Positions 33,642-45,483 of a stretch of DNA of 52,896 nucleotides are shown here, in pieces. The notes below the pieces were generated by a model. The model saw nothing but the letters and a program-made list of their open reading frames with translations, had not been told where the DNA came from and did not search any database. The DNA comes from Ectocarpus siliculosus (Eukaryota; Sar; Phaeophyceae; Ectocarpales; Ectocarpaceae), in the NCBI GenBank assembly GCA_000310025.1, contig FN649752.1:1-52896 (forward strand), in the 5' to 3' direction. The position numbers were made by a program, and so were the translations under genes. Numbering within the stretch: the stretch's first letter is position 1; every line of letters begins with the position of its first letter.

Positions 33642-36600
33642 TCATGGGTTGTGCATCCTTCGGAACTTCGCCCCCCGACCCCCCCATTCCCTTGCACCGG
33701 CATTGGCATTGGCATTGGCATTGGCGGCCTTCTCAGCCACCTCCGCTTCTGGCGATCTCGATCCCGGCAGGTTTAGTAACCGGCAAACGTCGTTGCAGAC
33801 GTGTGTCCGGAAGAACTTGTGCATGCCCTTTTTGCCGAGATCTGTGCGGCCGAACATCTGCTGCCGCGCGATCTGCGAGTTGGAGTGTATTACAGGGTCT
33901 AATGGAGGAAAGGGAGAGGGTGGGGATAGGAAGACGAAAGGGATGGTGAGTACCGAAAAATTGAGACGTGCGGGCACGAGGCTTAGATTGAAGCGAAGCA
34001 AGATAGAAGCAAGTTAGAAGGAAGATAAGAAGGAAGAGAAGAGAAGGAAAGGGCAGGTAGCAACGGACGAGAATTGCGTTCCGGCCTTGCCCGTAGCATC
34101 CCATGTGGAAATGCAATACTAATGCTCGACACAACCCACGACCTTGCTAACGCCCGGGACGGCGATCGGTTCAGATAATCAAACACACCAGCTGCAAGTG
34201 TTAGATTCCGATGAATCTTGTACAGTGCTTACCCGAACGCCAACGCTGTCAGCAACGTCTGCTACAATGTTCCGCGTTCTCATCGGAAGAGGAGCAAGTC
34301 GGGGGGTTCTCCGAGGCACGCACGCACGACGAGGCCGAAACCCAGAAATACTGGCTAAAACTGGAAGGTCAAACACCATACCAATATATAACAACCAGGC
34401 CTTGTCGAAGTGTCCGATTGTGAATCGAGCAGGATAGGGGTTCGTTCGATTCCTACAGTACATACTTGTACTCTTGAGTTGTACTCTTGAGTTGTTACGG
34501 ACTGTTTTTCAGATGGACGGAGACAACTCTGTAACCTATTATCTACGGTTTTTTCGGTGCGGTTCTTCCCCACATAGTCCTGAGTGTTCGCCGACTTGTT
34601 TTCAGTTGGACAGGAACAATGTTTTTACTTTTTTTTTTTTTTCTTGGTTGGATGTTGTTCGGTGCGCCCGTCTCCAGCGTCGTACCTCGGGTGTTCAGCA
34701 TACGCCTCCAACTTTCTTTCCCCGGAACTTCCTTCGAAGGGTACGGTGGTTCAGTTCAGTTGCATGTGCGCTGACGACGACTTTCACCACTACTGCTACT
34801 GTAGTCTACCTACAACATATCCACAAACACGTTTCGACCTTACCCGTGAGCTCGTAGACCCCTGCGCAGAATGGGTTGTCCGGCAGTCCGGGGCACTCCA
34901 CCCCCTGCAGATCACACACGAGCCTCTTGTGCCCCGACCGTACGAACGAGAAGTGGGAGAACGCCTGCAGGTAGTCCGTAGGCCGCGGCGCAAATCCCAC
35001 GAAGACTTCCTCCCGGCCCCGCTTCCGGCTCCTCCGGCCGCCACCGCTACCGCTGCCGCCGCCGCTACCGCCGCCCGCCCAACCGCCCCCGCCGCGGAGG
35101 TATTCCTCCGCCCAATCGCCGTAGTCCACTGCGTTTCCTCCTCCTCCTCCTCCAGCAGCAAAGGCACCGGTACCACCACCACCGATGGAGACCTGAGTCC
35201 CGCCGGCCATGAGGCGGTCTGCGCGGGCGTAGGAGGTGGCGCCGTCCGCTGCCGTTCCCGCGGAAGGTTGGTGTACGGAGGCGTGACCTCTACCATGGAA
35301 CACGTACCCTGCGGATGGTCATTTTTGGAAGCGTTGCGAGTTGAGATTGCAAGTGCCGCCAGGAGGGGAATCTTCTGTGGGTTACTGCTGTATGCATAGC
35401 ACTTCAAAGTGTCACTATAATACATGTAGTGGGAAAGTTCTGTGGGCTAGCATTCTCATGTGTCACTGTAATAGGAGGAATCACGTATCACAATAAACAA
35501 GAGGAACGTTCAGTAATTGAGCATGGTGCGTCCTTCGATGAAACAGTAAGGGGTCATGCTCAGCGCGGGGATGAGGCGCGGACGTGTCACATGGTTAGAC
35601 CAAAGAGCTACCTGTCGAGGGGGGGAGGCAGCAAAATAGTTTATAGTATTACGCCACGTTGTTAGACTGTTGTCGGGCTATTGCTATAGCGGAAACGGCT
35701 ACTGCTGTCTGCAGTACTGGATATTCCATTCGGGTTGGGTTGGATTGGGTTCAGTTCGTCCCGATTTCGCCACGGTCACAAGGTAGGGGGGACAGAAGAC
35801 ACGCTTCACAGCTTTAATAGTCCAAAACGCTTGTATTACAACGAGTACTGCCTTCAAACACGAATCCAGAGAGCAAATATCATAGCGATTCTGACAACAT
35901 CCACCAACCCGCAGACACAGAGACGGGCTACAAGGGCTCTTGACAAGGTCAGCGGGGGGCACGAGCTCCAAATGCAACACTAACGGGCCTCCGTTGTTGG
36001 TACATAATCATACGATGGAATGCGGGCGAGATGTTCGATGATACATACGTGAAACACAGCAGCGCGCGACTATCGTTGCCGTCGCCAACACGAGAACACA
36101 GATGTAGAGTACATAGTATCATAACAACACACAATAGCACGCCACTACAGAACAGAACGCGCCACCATTAAATAAAGAACCTCTTATTTGGGCGAGGCTA
36201 CTGTAGTCTCTTATTTCGTCTACAACATACAAGTATTAATAGTGGGGTACCACGGCGACTATATAGGTTTTAGTGTAGGCCTCTACTGCTGTAGGTATAG
36301 TGTAGTGGGGTACCACGGCGACTATATAGGTTTTTGTGTAGGCTTCTACTGTAGACTGAGCACCTGCTCTTACGGCCGAGTTCTTAATTTTTGAAGTTTG
36401 TTAGGCTTAAGTTCTGAAGGTGGTGGCGCTTTCTGTACTGCTTTGCCGCATCGCACGCACCGTTGTTCCCGTTCCACTTCACGTAGGCCGACGGATCCAG
36501 CCATTTCTCAGCGAGGATGCGCTTATTGAGCCTGCCGTCCATGTTGCCTCCGGCGCTGTCGTCCGTAAACCTGAGGGCGCATACCGAGTTAAAATCTTCG

Positions 36601-39600
36601 CTTCTGAAAACGTTTGCCAGGCTATATACAGAAGTATCAACTTTAAACACACATATATATAGCCGGCGGCTTGTGTGCTCTTTGAGCTCTGAAGGGGCCG
36701 GCGACTTGCACACTCTCATTGGTGTCCACGTGTCCACACCAACACATGCAACCAGACAACAAACGTCTGCGCCCTTGAAACCGGTGAGGACAATACAGCC
36801 TGGAAAACGTCACCGATTCTGCAGCTACGTATGCTGTAACAGACTCAAAAAATAAGCGCAGCACCCAGCAGGTTTCTTTCCACACTAACTCTAAAGACGC
36901 CAAAGAATCCATCCCTTCGATTGGGGCATACCAGCAAGTCTATCTCGAACGGGTACTAAAGTCTCTCTCTGTGATTAGACTATGTTATTGCATATAGACT
37001 ATTGTCGAAAAAAATGTGTCCGAGAGATCAGCGCCGCTCACTTGTACATGGAGCAGCGGAGGAACTTGATCCCCCACGCGCGTTGGTCCACGAAGCCGTT
37101 CGGGTCGTCGTAGATGCCGTAGATCGACGACACTTCCTCCTGCACAGCGGCGTTGAAAAGGTTGGCGAGCTTGGAGGCTTCCGCCAGCGCCCTGGCAGCC
37201 TTGTCCGCCGTCTCGTCGAAGTGCGTGGCCTCTTGGTTGCTGTGCCCCTGCTGCCGCTTTGAGAACTTCGCCACGAAGGGCTCCCCTATCAACTCGTTCC
37301 TTCGGGAGTCGAACTCCTTTGGGAATCAAAACGGAGGATGGTGAAAAAAGACACAGCCGTTGCAGGTTGTACCGAGTGTTACTACGGGGGTAAGCGAAGA
37401 CATTCTGTTTTTTCGGAGGAGGAAGAGACAACACCGCGGGCCTTCGTTGTCTTCGCAACACTTGGTGCCAATACAGACAACAAGCGAGATGCGGCATGCT
37501 GTAAACGAAGAGAGCCAGGATCTACAATGTACGAAAATGCGCGATACTGCTCTCGTCCAATCCGACTCCAGCAGCAATCTACACTGGCAATCTAACCTCC
37601 TGACGACTTAGTCAATCAAGTGAAAATAGTGGAATGAAAGAAACGACTTCCCCCCTTGCCATCGCTGCTTGGTTCTACAATCGTTATAAGCGAAGCAACT
37701 GCTGGTCAAAAACACAGACGACGGTATTTGATGGACGCTCCTAGCTGTTGACGACGATGGACCATGATGATAATGATGTTGAAGAGAATTTTCCAAAGTT
37801 CTAGCACTCCTTTCTTGGTCAATTTATTACAGTATCCCGAAAAAATGGCAACACTAAGGCACGTAAAGTCTCGGTCCCAGGCATACCATAGCGATCAATC
37901 ATCAAGTGCTATGCCTGTTGTGCTTATCTACCTCAAGGCTGCAAACGCCCTGTTGCGATCAACCTGTCTACGCAGTGGGGAAAAACGTCTTGCTGGTATT
38001 TGGCGACCTCTGAGCCAGTCTTACTTCAAGTTTTCCAGGGTCGAAGCGAGGGCGCACGCACGTACAAACAGGTGCCTTGCCCCCATGTCCCCTCCCGAAG
38101 GAGCGTTAATGCGTTCATGCGCTACTACTGCTGCTGCTGCTGCTGTCTACCCGTCTTACGCAACTAAATACACACAACACAACTCGTGAAGACGTTATGG
38201 GCATACCCGCATCTTGTAGACGATCTTCTCCGCGCCCTCCTCAAAGGGCACTCTTCGGATCGCGATGCCGTCGGCGTACGGCGAGACCAGGCGCCGCGGC
38301 TGCCACCGGCTCCTCTCGATCCCGTGCGAGAACTCGGGCGAGTACTCCAGCCGCGTCACGCCCCTCACGTACACCTTCCACCCTTCCACGCCCTCGCAGT
38401 CCGCGCTCTCCTTCTGCAGCTCTCGGATCGGGGAGAGACCCCGGCGGGCGCCCCTCGCGCCCGGCGCTGCCCCCATCAATGTCGACGACAAGTGAGACTT
38501 TGTGTCGGTGAGGGAAGAGACTGCACTAGCGATGGCGGAGGCGAGGCCGGCTGACGAGAGCTCGGGGCGGCTGAACTGTCCCTTGGCTCCTCCCCTGTGG
38601 GCGGCCTTGGCCATGGACTGGAGGACGGAGAAGTTTTGGCCGGGGTTGGCGAAGCCCAGGGTGTCGACGCTGAGGCGGTCGCGGAAGGTCGCCGCCATAA
38701 GGCTCACACGGTCCGATCTAACGAGAGACAGACAGGCAGACAGATGAACAAGATGTGTAAAGGCAATGATTCGTCCACACAGCAGCATGCCAAGCAGTGC
38801 GTGCTTCCTTGCGCGCGTGCCATCCGAGAAGCTGCCATCAAAAGGGTTCACGCACCACTTGTAGAATTACAGAATGATCAATATCAAGCCAGGCACGCCA
38901 AGAAAAAAAGAAAGAGAGAGAGGGAAAGAAAGAGGGAGAAAGAGAGAGAGAGGGAGAGAGCTATATGGCATCTACGTCACAGCGGCCGATCAAATACCCA
39001 AGGGCGGATGCTGTGAGTTCTCAGTAACAGTTGGCCTGCAATGTAACCCGTGTGGTACGCGAATTGAGATTTCTGTCCACCAGAAGATGCCACCCCCTTG
39101 CTTGTACGGAGCTAAGTTATCGCTCCTTGGTGTACAGCCAGCCACCCAAGAGCGCAACAACACACCTCTACTGTTGGAGCACTCTCTTGAAAACCAACAG
39201 CCACAACACACAAGACACGAAGACACGCACATCGCCACCGAGGTTGCCATGTTATTGCCCCGTAGGACCCCGGTAGCGTTGTCGCTGGGCTTGCCGTCTG
39301 AGAGGAACATGAGGGAAAGGGCGGTGCCCGGCTGGTTGGCATCCTCCCTGAGCATCTGCTCCGCCATGAGGAGGGACGGCATGAAGTTGCCGTGCGACCT
39401 TGGCCTGACCTTGTCGTGGATGCCGACGAAACGGTTGTAGAGGACCCTGCTCATAGGTTCCCTGTCGAATTTTGTAGAGTACAAAATAAAAAAGAGCGTG
39501 CACGTCACGTGGTTGCGTGTGTCGACGGAGGTGGCGGGGGCGAAAATGAGAGGAGATATGCGTACGGGGGTACTCAATCATGGCCGCATGGGTCAGACCG

Positions 39601-40214
39601 CAAGTCCCTCGCTTGACAAAGACAGCGCTCTGTCGGGTTGGCGCTTCTGACCAGGCATGGAGGCGTTGCACCGAAACAACGCCTCGTGCAGCGTAACGGG
39701 TAGCTAGCTACCTTTCGAAGAGCACGTCCACGCTGTCGTGCATGAGTAGCACCGACACGACGTCGGTGCTGGAAGCATTCTTGCTGACCAACTGCCCGGC
39801 GACGAAGTTGAGGGCGAGCATGCCAAAGCATCCCTTCACGCGGTTCTCGTGGTCGACCACGTCCGGTGTCCCCATCGACGCCGAGTGGTCCACGACGATG
39901 ACCGTGTGAGACGTGCACAAGTCCGGGTTCCTGGCCAGTGCTTCCTTCGCTCGCTCTTGATCGAACAGGTCCTCGGGTGTAAGCGGAGCGTGCGGGATCT
40001 GCACAACTGGCTTGTCTATGTAGTACGAGGTTATCTCCCTCGTTGACGTCTCGTCCGTGATGTAGACCACGTTGCCCAAGGTGTACATCCATCTCGGCTT
40101 GCCGGTTTTAGGGTCCGGGTAGCCCTCCCGTCTCGTTCCATGCTTGACGGCGGCTGCGTCGTGGGCGTGGTGTAGCGGGGACGGCCGACAAATGTTCATG
40201 ACGAACGTAAACAT
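33642..40214 (-). CDS. vWA domain-alpha-kinase protein (794 aa, seven exons)
   Basis: Minus-strand exons: 40214-39712, 39461-39231, 38717-38207, 37316-37042, 36603-36461, 35308-34844 and 33898-33642. All six junctions agree in phase. Residues about 100-320 form a von Willebrand A domain with the MIDAS motif DHSAS (109-113), LSDGKPSD and FRDRLSVDTLGF. An alpha-kinase (atypical Ser/Thr kinase) follows: IRRVPFEEGAEKIVYKM, the ATP-binding lysine in FVAKFSK (K432), YVKWNGNNG-GYV, AFSHFSF, CDLQGV (D687) and LTDPVIH. The C-terminal FFRTHVCNDVC completes the expected zinc site (H673, H742, C744, C748). Domain order matches Dictyostelium VwkA-type kinases. About 100 extra Gly/Ser-rich and basic residues (565-665) interrupt the kinase domain before AFSHF. 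The C-terminus ends in a short Asn-Ala repeat. The ATG at 40214 is the first in the exon; an upstream exon is not excluded. Confidence 0.9.
36133..36432 (-). mobile_element. MITE-like element, copy 3 (intron of kinase gene)
   Basis: It shares ACACTAAAACCTATATAG, AGAGGTTCTT and GGTGGCGCGTTCTGTTC with copy 1, in inverted orientation. Both ends carry GCGCCACCA as inverted termini. It lies wholly in the intron between 35309 and 36460 and contains a tandem duplication. Confidence 0.65.
36238..36355. repeat. Tandem duplication of a ~60-bp unit
   Basis: GGGGTACCACGGCGACTATA, then TAGGTTTT(A/T)GTGTAGGC and TTCTACTG or CTCTACTG, occurs twice in tandem inside MITE-like copy 3. Confidence 0.92.
38902..38961. 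repeat. A/G-rich (GA)n-like tract
   Basis: A purine-only tract of GA, GGA and AAA units lies in the kinase intron between 38718 and 39230. Confidence 0.9.
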
Positions 40215-43200
40215 GAGCCTCTATCGCGACCACAACGCTTCGCTTGCAGCGCTTTAGATCAGTCCCAAGGTTTAATCAAGTGTACGCCTCCTCGGCTGTT
40301 AAAATTGGGAGGCGATGCCCAGGTTTCATGTTTGTTGCTGAGATCTCCGCGGTCTCAATCGTTATCCAGATGATATGACTACGCCAAGATTCCAAGTCAA
40401 GTCTGGGCATCCGAAGGTGCGAGGTGACCAACTGGGTCTCCGGGGTGACGCACGGTAACGCGATGCATACTACTGCTGTACCCGGAACAAACGGAAAAAA
40501 AAGGGAAAGGGAAAGTTGTATGGCTCTGGGCAACGCAGCGTTGTTTTGGGGAGAGCTTTTGTGACAAAGCATTCCGGGAACAGCAGTGGTAGTGTTACCA
40601 AAGTATTCGATTGCCTTGCAAGCCATCAACACACAATGCGGCCACCCCACACTCGTGTAAATGGAATCTGGTACTACTGGTACTTGATCTAGATAGCTTA
40701 ACCCCGAGAGCGCGAAACCCCGGTTGCAACCTCAAGGCTGCTGTACCTGCCCGCCTGCTCACATGTAGATGGTCACGTGTATTGTAGATGGAAGACAAGA
40801 AAACCGGCCACTGCTTTACGGTCGCAAGATGTTCGTCCTCAGTTTATTGGGGCCTCTCTCCTCTCTTTCTCTCTACCTTTGCGTTCCACCCCCCCCCGCC
40901 ACGCGTGTTTGGATGTCTGCGAATTGCGGAGCCCCTTCCATGAAGTCTCCTTGAGTGGGCCCGTCCCACCTCTTACGGATACAAAACATCAATATCAATG
41001 GAATCTCCAGCAACCAGGCGCGAGCGCACGATCTGACAGGTCCTCCAGAAAGTCAGTGACCCCAACTTCTGTATACTCACCGCTTGGTTCAAGTATTCAA
41101 GAAGCATGGCACCTCGTCAGCTATGTGACGTGACGCCCTCAAAAATTGTGCGTTCAAGCAGAAAGGCGGCCACAGGCCGCTGCTATCATGCTCCTGATGT
41201 GTCATTTCACCCTCGAAACCAGCACAGACTGCAACACTCATGGTGGAAAACTGGCACCGCAGCGCCTACCTAGACTGTCGTCGGCGGTCGGCACACGGAA
41301 CGTGTTGACCGCTTATCCGGGGACTACAACGCTGTGGGCAAAACCAAAACCGTTACACGTACTCTACCATTGTCTACAACTCCGGAGTAGTGATTCGGGA
41401 TTAGAACCTTGAGTAAGTCTACCACTTTATTGGTCTCTGAAGATGTCCTCCCAGCGCTTGTTCCACCACCCTGAACGCCACAAACCCTCATTTCCACTGG
41501 ACCACTCTTCAATGCCACCAAGTCATCCGGACCATGGCTACTGAAACTTGAAGAGGAGCTCTACCTCTCGGTGTGGCCGCATCGTCCGCGTGACAGCAGT
41601 CAGTGCAGAGACAGCAGAGTTGGTGCAACCCTAACAAAACCCAACTGTTGCTACTTTGTATTCATGCACGAGTTGCTCGGTCACATACCAATTACGGCCC
41701 GTGCCTGCCGTATCTGCGCGTGTTTGCCCTCAGGCTAACTGCTGTGTCTGCTATCCATCGTGGTCGCTGATGTGCTGGGCAGAAGAGGCCGCAATAATAG
41801 TCTTGAGTCTTTCAGAGATACGAAGTCTCCATAATTGTTTAGGTAGTGGTGGAAGCAACAGCAGTACAGTAAAAAGTTTCAAATGTTCCCGCAGACAACC
41901 TCAAGTAATCGCGCTACTTCTCCATCTAGACAATCATCAAACGACCTTCAGGAGCGGAGGGGGGGAGGGGGGTAAGGAGGTACGGGTGGTACTTGGGTCT
42001 TAACTGCTGTGCGTAAAAAAGAAAGGTCTGGTTTCGGCGAATTCAAACCAAAGATGCAAGCGAGAGAGGGAGAGAGAGAGGGAGAGAGAGAGGGACAGAG
42101 AGAGAGAGAAGGCAAATACTCGGCCCCTGACGTGCTTGTCGGAGGCGCGCCTGTAGCAGCAGCGGGGTAGCTGTGTGTTCTTGTGCACTACTCCGGAAAG
42201 CACCACTGCTGTTGAGTAGCCTCGGCACTCGCACACATGTAGCCTAGACATAGAGCCACCTCACCTTGAAGATCCCGCTTGTTGAGCCCGCGCTCTAGTC
42301 GCTTCTGTCTACCATGGAGGCTAGAGAAGAACTCAATATCGCTCGTGCGGGGTGCGTGCTCCATACGTGGAGTTACTAGCGCCATCCTATTCCTTTACCG
42401 CCTTCTGTCCTCTCTGTGTTAGGTTTGCCTGCGGCTGGCGGATCATCGATCATCATGTCACACAACAGGCAAACAGGGGCAGGGCACCCCCCGCCCCAGG
42501 CCTTCCGGCTGAACCCCCTTATTGTTGTATAAACACATGAACACACCGAGCGCGCGCACGCACGCGTTTTCGCGTTTTCCTCTCCCAACACATCGCCACC
42601 GCGCCACCGCCACATCGCCACAACACACCCCACGGTCCATCTTACACGTCATTGCCCAGTTGGTGGTCCTGCACCAACGCGATAGAGGTGAGAGACGATC
42701 ACTTCCACCCTTCTAGTGTACTGCTGTATGAGGTGGAACTTCTGCGACCCTTACATTTTCCACCTACTACAATTGTAAACGAAGCCGAAAGATGCCCCGC
42801 GTGGCCGAAACCTGCACAAGGTCAACGAGAAAGTCAACGGGCAACGGACGGCAGGGTCGACAGCATTTATGTGTTCGATACATGTACTGCTGCTGTACAT
42901 CGACACCTCATGTTGTTTGTAAACTACTGCTGCTGTACTATCGCCTCTCGATGTGTTCTGGCAGGAAGTACCACAAACAAATAGGCTGGGCAAACCTCGT
43001 GCCCAAAACAACCCAACTCACACCTACCGCGTGTCCAACAGAGTGAGTGCCCAAACGTGAATCGAACGTGAAACCCCCAACTAAATATTACAGACGGCAG
43101 CTTCACTGCAGTATATGCATGTGAATGGTCATGTTTTGGGGGGATGACGAACCTGGCAGTCAGCGATACAGCAGTAGCAGTGTACCAGTTTAAATCCAAT

Positions 43201-44062
43201 ATATTCGAGAACGATCTTTTACCCTAAGAAAAAAATACTTTTGATGGGAAATCGGTACATACCATCGAGTTACTTGCTGTTTAGATATCTACATGTATGT
43301 CTCGGAGCCGCGGCGTCGGGTTGGCACGCCCAAATCTATCTGTTGCTGGGGCCTTGTAGAAGGTGTATGTAGCACCTTTGGCCCGAAATGTCCGAAAATT
43401 GGGAAATAAACCGTTCACGATCCACTCTCCTGAATTACGGGTTGTACGTACATCATGGTGGGGTGGGTCGAAGTACTACATGCAGCGTAGGTATGTGTGG
43501 ACAAAGTTTTTGGACCCAGTTTTTTTTACCCAGATTTGTGGGTATTTGGGGCCGCAGCTGCAGCCTTCGACAGCACGGTCTCAGCAGCAGATCTGGGCGC
43601 GCCAACGCGCGTGTCGCTGCTCCATGATGATGTCATCTACAATGAAACCCGTCCTCGCCTTCTTTGCAACGCCGATTCTTGTTTGCAAAAGCACCTCCCT
43701 GTCTTGCCCTGTCGCCTGTTTTGTCGTGAAATTTAGACTAAATAACTAGATTGTTGCTTGATTTGTGAGAAGGTGTGTGGAGGTGGTAGTGCAGATTGCG
43801 TGACAAATCCCGCTTCTTCGATGCACCTTGCAGGAGAGGCCACTAACTTAATTTTCTATTGCTGGTTTCGACCAGTTGACCATTCATTGACCCGCCCGCA
43901 AAGACTTTCCCTTTCGAACCTACTGTAGGCAAGGTGACATGGGGGGCGTCACTAGGTATCCATCGTAGCTGGGTGTGCCGCTGGTGCCCGTACTTGCCTA
44001 CGCCCTTGAGACAGACTTACCCTGCTCGACTCTTGTTCTTCTCTTCCCGGCTGCCCCGTGCC
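40215..44062. other. No firmly supported gene; 5' side of the kinase gene
   Basis: A minus frame (40650-40276) with LRMPRLDLESWRSHIIWI and a short minus frame near 43630-43520 ending in a GTAAAA donor might be upstream exons, but I could not link them in phase. Three TACTGCTGTA-type motifs (40471, 42719, 43167) and a (GA)n tract lie here. Confidence 0.45.
42058..42112. repeat. (GA)n low-complexity tract
   Basis: Nearly uninterrupted GAGAGAGG units. Confidence 0.92.
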
Positions 44063-44314
44063 ATGTCGAATGTGACCATGAGGAAGGCGCAGTTTTTTGG
44101 AGGAGGGGGGCAGACGGACTATAAATCAAGCGCCAAACGGCGGACCACTGATCAAGTCGAGTCAAGGACGTCGTCCCGCGAGGAGGAGGACGCGACTTTC
44201 TGAAGGCTTTCTGAAGGACGAACCCTTGTCGGTGAGGATAGAGCACGGGGAACGAACGTACAAGAAGGGGTAGAGGCTCCGGAAGAGGACGCATATTTTT
44301 TCAAGCAAGAGGCC
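44063..44314 (+). pseudogene. Frame-broken 5' part of the psi-K-x-E repeat gene
   Basis: A frame starting at ATG 44063 (MSNVTMRKAQFFGGGG) stops at 44203, just after EEEDATF. The next repeat unit (FLKDEPLSVRIEHG) lies in another frame, and VEAPEEDAYFFKQEAM returns to the first frame. Comparing the units, three changes explain this: a 1-nt loss near 44195, an 11-bp tandem duplication (CTTTCTGAAGG twice, 44197-44218), and one G missing in the GGGG run near 44257. The gene is therefore decayed here, or carries assembly errors, or starts downstream at 44315. Confidence 0.5.
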
Positions 44315-45076
44315 ATGTCATTGAGGACCAACGAAGAGAAAGGTGTCAGAGGGGGTGGGCAAGGCGGGGTAAAACACGGGGTTGTCAAGCAAGAGGCCAT
44401 GCCCGCGAGAATCAAGGACGAGAGTGGTCGAAACGAGTTTGGGGGTTTCACAGGAGGACACGGGTTCATCAAGCAAGAAGCGATGCCTGCGAAGATCAAA
44501 CAAGAGAAAGGTGTCAGAGGGGGTGGAGGTACCACGGACGGGCTCAAGTCTGTCAAGCAAGAAACCGTACAGGCGAAGGGACAAAAGAGGCCTCATCCGG
44601 GAGAAGAGGGCACCTGGGGCCACAAGAAGAAGAAAAATAACAACCTCTCCGCAGAAAGAAAAGCCGCACGACGAGCGCAGGCTTCTGTCGGCAATGGCCA
44701 GCCCCAACAACGCAACGTACCATTCTGGAAGCTCGGCAAGGAAACGCATGCCCAACGACTACGGAGTCTGGCCCAGTGGCGGAGGGCGGGTGGGCAAGTG
44801 GTCGAAGACGAGGCTAGAATCGCCAACGTTCGACGCAAGGAGCAGGCCGGGATGAAGGTGTCAGCCAAGGAGAGGAGCAAGGCCGAAACATCAATGAGGA
44901 GGATGATACGGGCGGGGATCTACACCGGCTGGGACGACACAACGCCTAACGTGAAAAAGCTACGGGAGGCGCGGGAGGGCCTCCCCGAGGACACTCCAGG
45001 CGCTCTAAAATCGAAGGCGCAACTAAATCGAGCGCTGTTGTGGGCGAAGAATACGGAGCCTCGTGCTCCTGTCTAA
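44315..45076 (+). CDS. Basic protein with tandem psi-K-x-E (SUMO-consensus-like) repeats
   Basis: This is an intact 253-residue frame from ATG 44315. The N-terminal third is built from units of about 28 residues around KQEAMPA(R/K)IK, separated by Gly-rich spacers. Five psi-K-x-E sites fall within 83 residues: VKQE (24-27), IKDE (33-36), IKQE (52-55), IKQE (61-64) and VKQE (80-83). That is the consensus for SUMO attachment in eukaryotes. HKKKK near 103-107 may be a nuclear-localisation signal. The C-terminal half is Arg/Lys/Ala-rich and probably helical (LRSLAQWRRAGGQVVEDEA, SMRRMIRAGIYTGW). No domain is recognised. The frame continues upstream without a stop to about 44260, so 44315 may not be the true start. 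Function is unknown; a nuclear, SUMO-regulated protein is an inference from motifs only. Confidence 0.5.
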   Translation: MSLRTNEEKGVRGGGQGGVKHGVVKQEAMPARIKDESGRNEFGGFTGGHGFIKQEAMPAKIKQEKGVRGGGGTTDGLKSVKQETVQAKGQKRPHPGEEGTWGHKKKKNNNLSAERKAARRAQASVGNGQPQQRNVPFWKLGKETHAQRLRSLAQWRRAGGQVVEDEARIANVRRKEQAGMKVSAKERSKAETSMRRMIRAGIYTGWDDTTPNVKKLREAREGLPEDTPGALKSKAQLNRALLWAKNTEPRAPV

Positions 45077-45483
45077 CGCGGAACGAATAGGGCAAAGGGG
45101 GTGAAGGGGGTTGGGGCGCAAGAGGAGGGTGTATGTGCGGACGAAATGGCGGACCGGTGCAAGTTGATTGTGGGAGTCGAAACCACACGCATGCTTGCTT
45201 CCGTTGAGAGACGTACGTACCTCGGCGGGGCTCTCTGAGGAGCTGAAATGAATGGAGTCTTCACACGTCGTACACTTTTCGGAATTCAAAGCATGTATGT
45301 CACTCCTTCGCATGTATCTGCTCGCCCACTGCTGTGAGGAAAAAGATGCAGCTGCTTCATGTTGGCGGCGTTCCATGAGAAGGGATGTAGAGCGGCGGAC
45401 TATTCGCAAGGGTCTGTGAACAATCGAATTGGGTTACGAGGGAGTGTATCCCCGTTCCCAAGCTCTAGCTTGGGTCTCAGTCG

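Noticed and set aside
34430-34455. tRNA B-box-like sequence GGGTTCGTTCGATTCC
   Set aside because: No matching A-box or cloverleaf stems could be drawn around it.
40276-40650. Minus-strand frame with protein-like composition just upstream of the kinase gene
   Set aside because: It ends in a stop before the kinase exon and shows no domain; a chance frame is more likely.
43520-43640. Possible small first exon on the minus strand for the kinase gene, ending at a GTAAAA donor
   Set aside because: The donor phase could not be matched to any acceptor before 40214, and no homologous N-terminus is recognisable.
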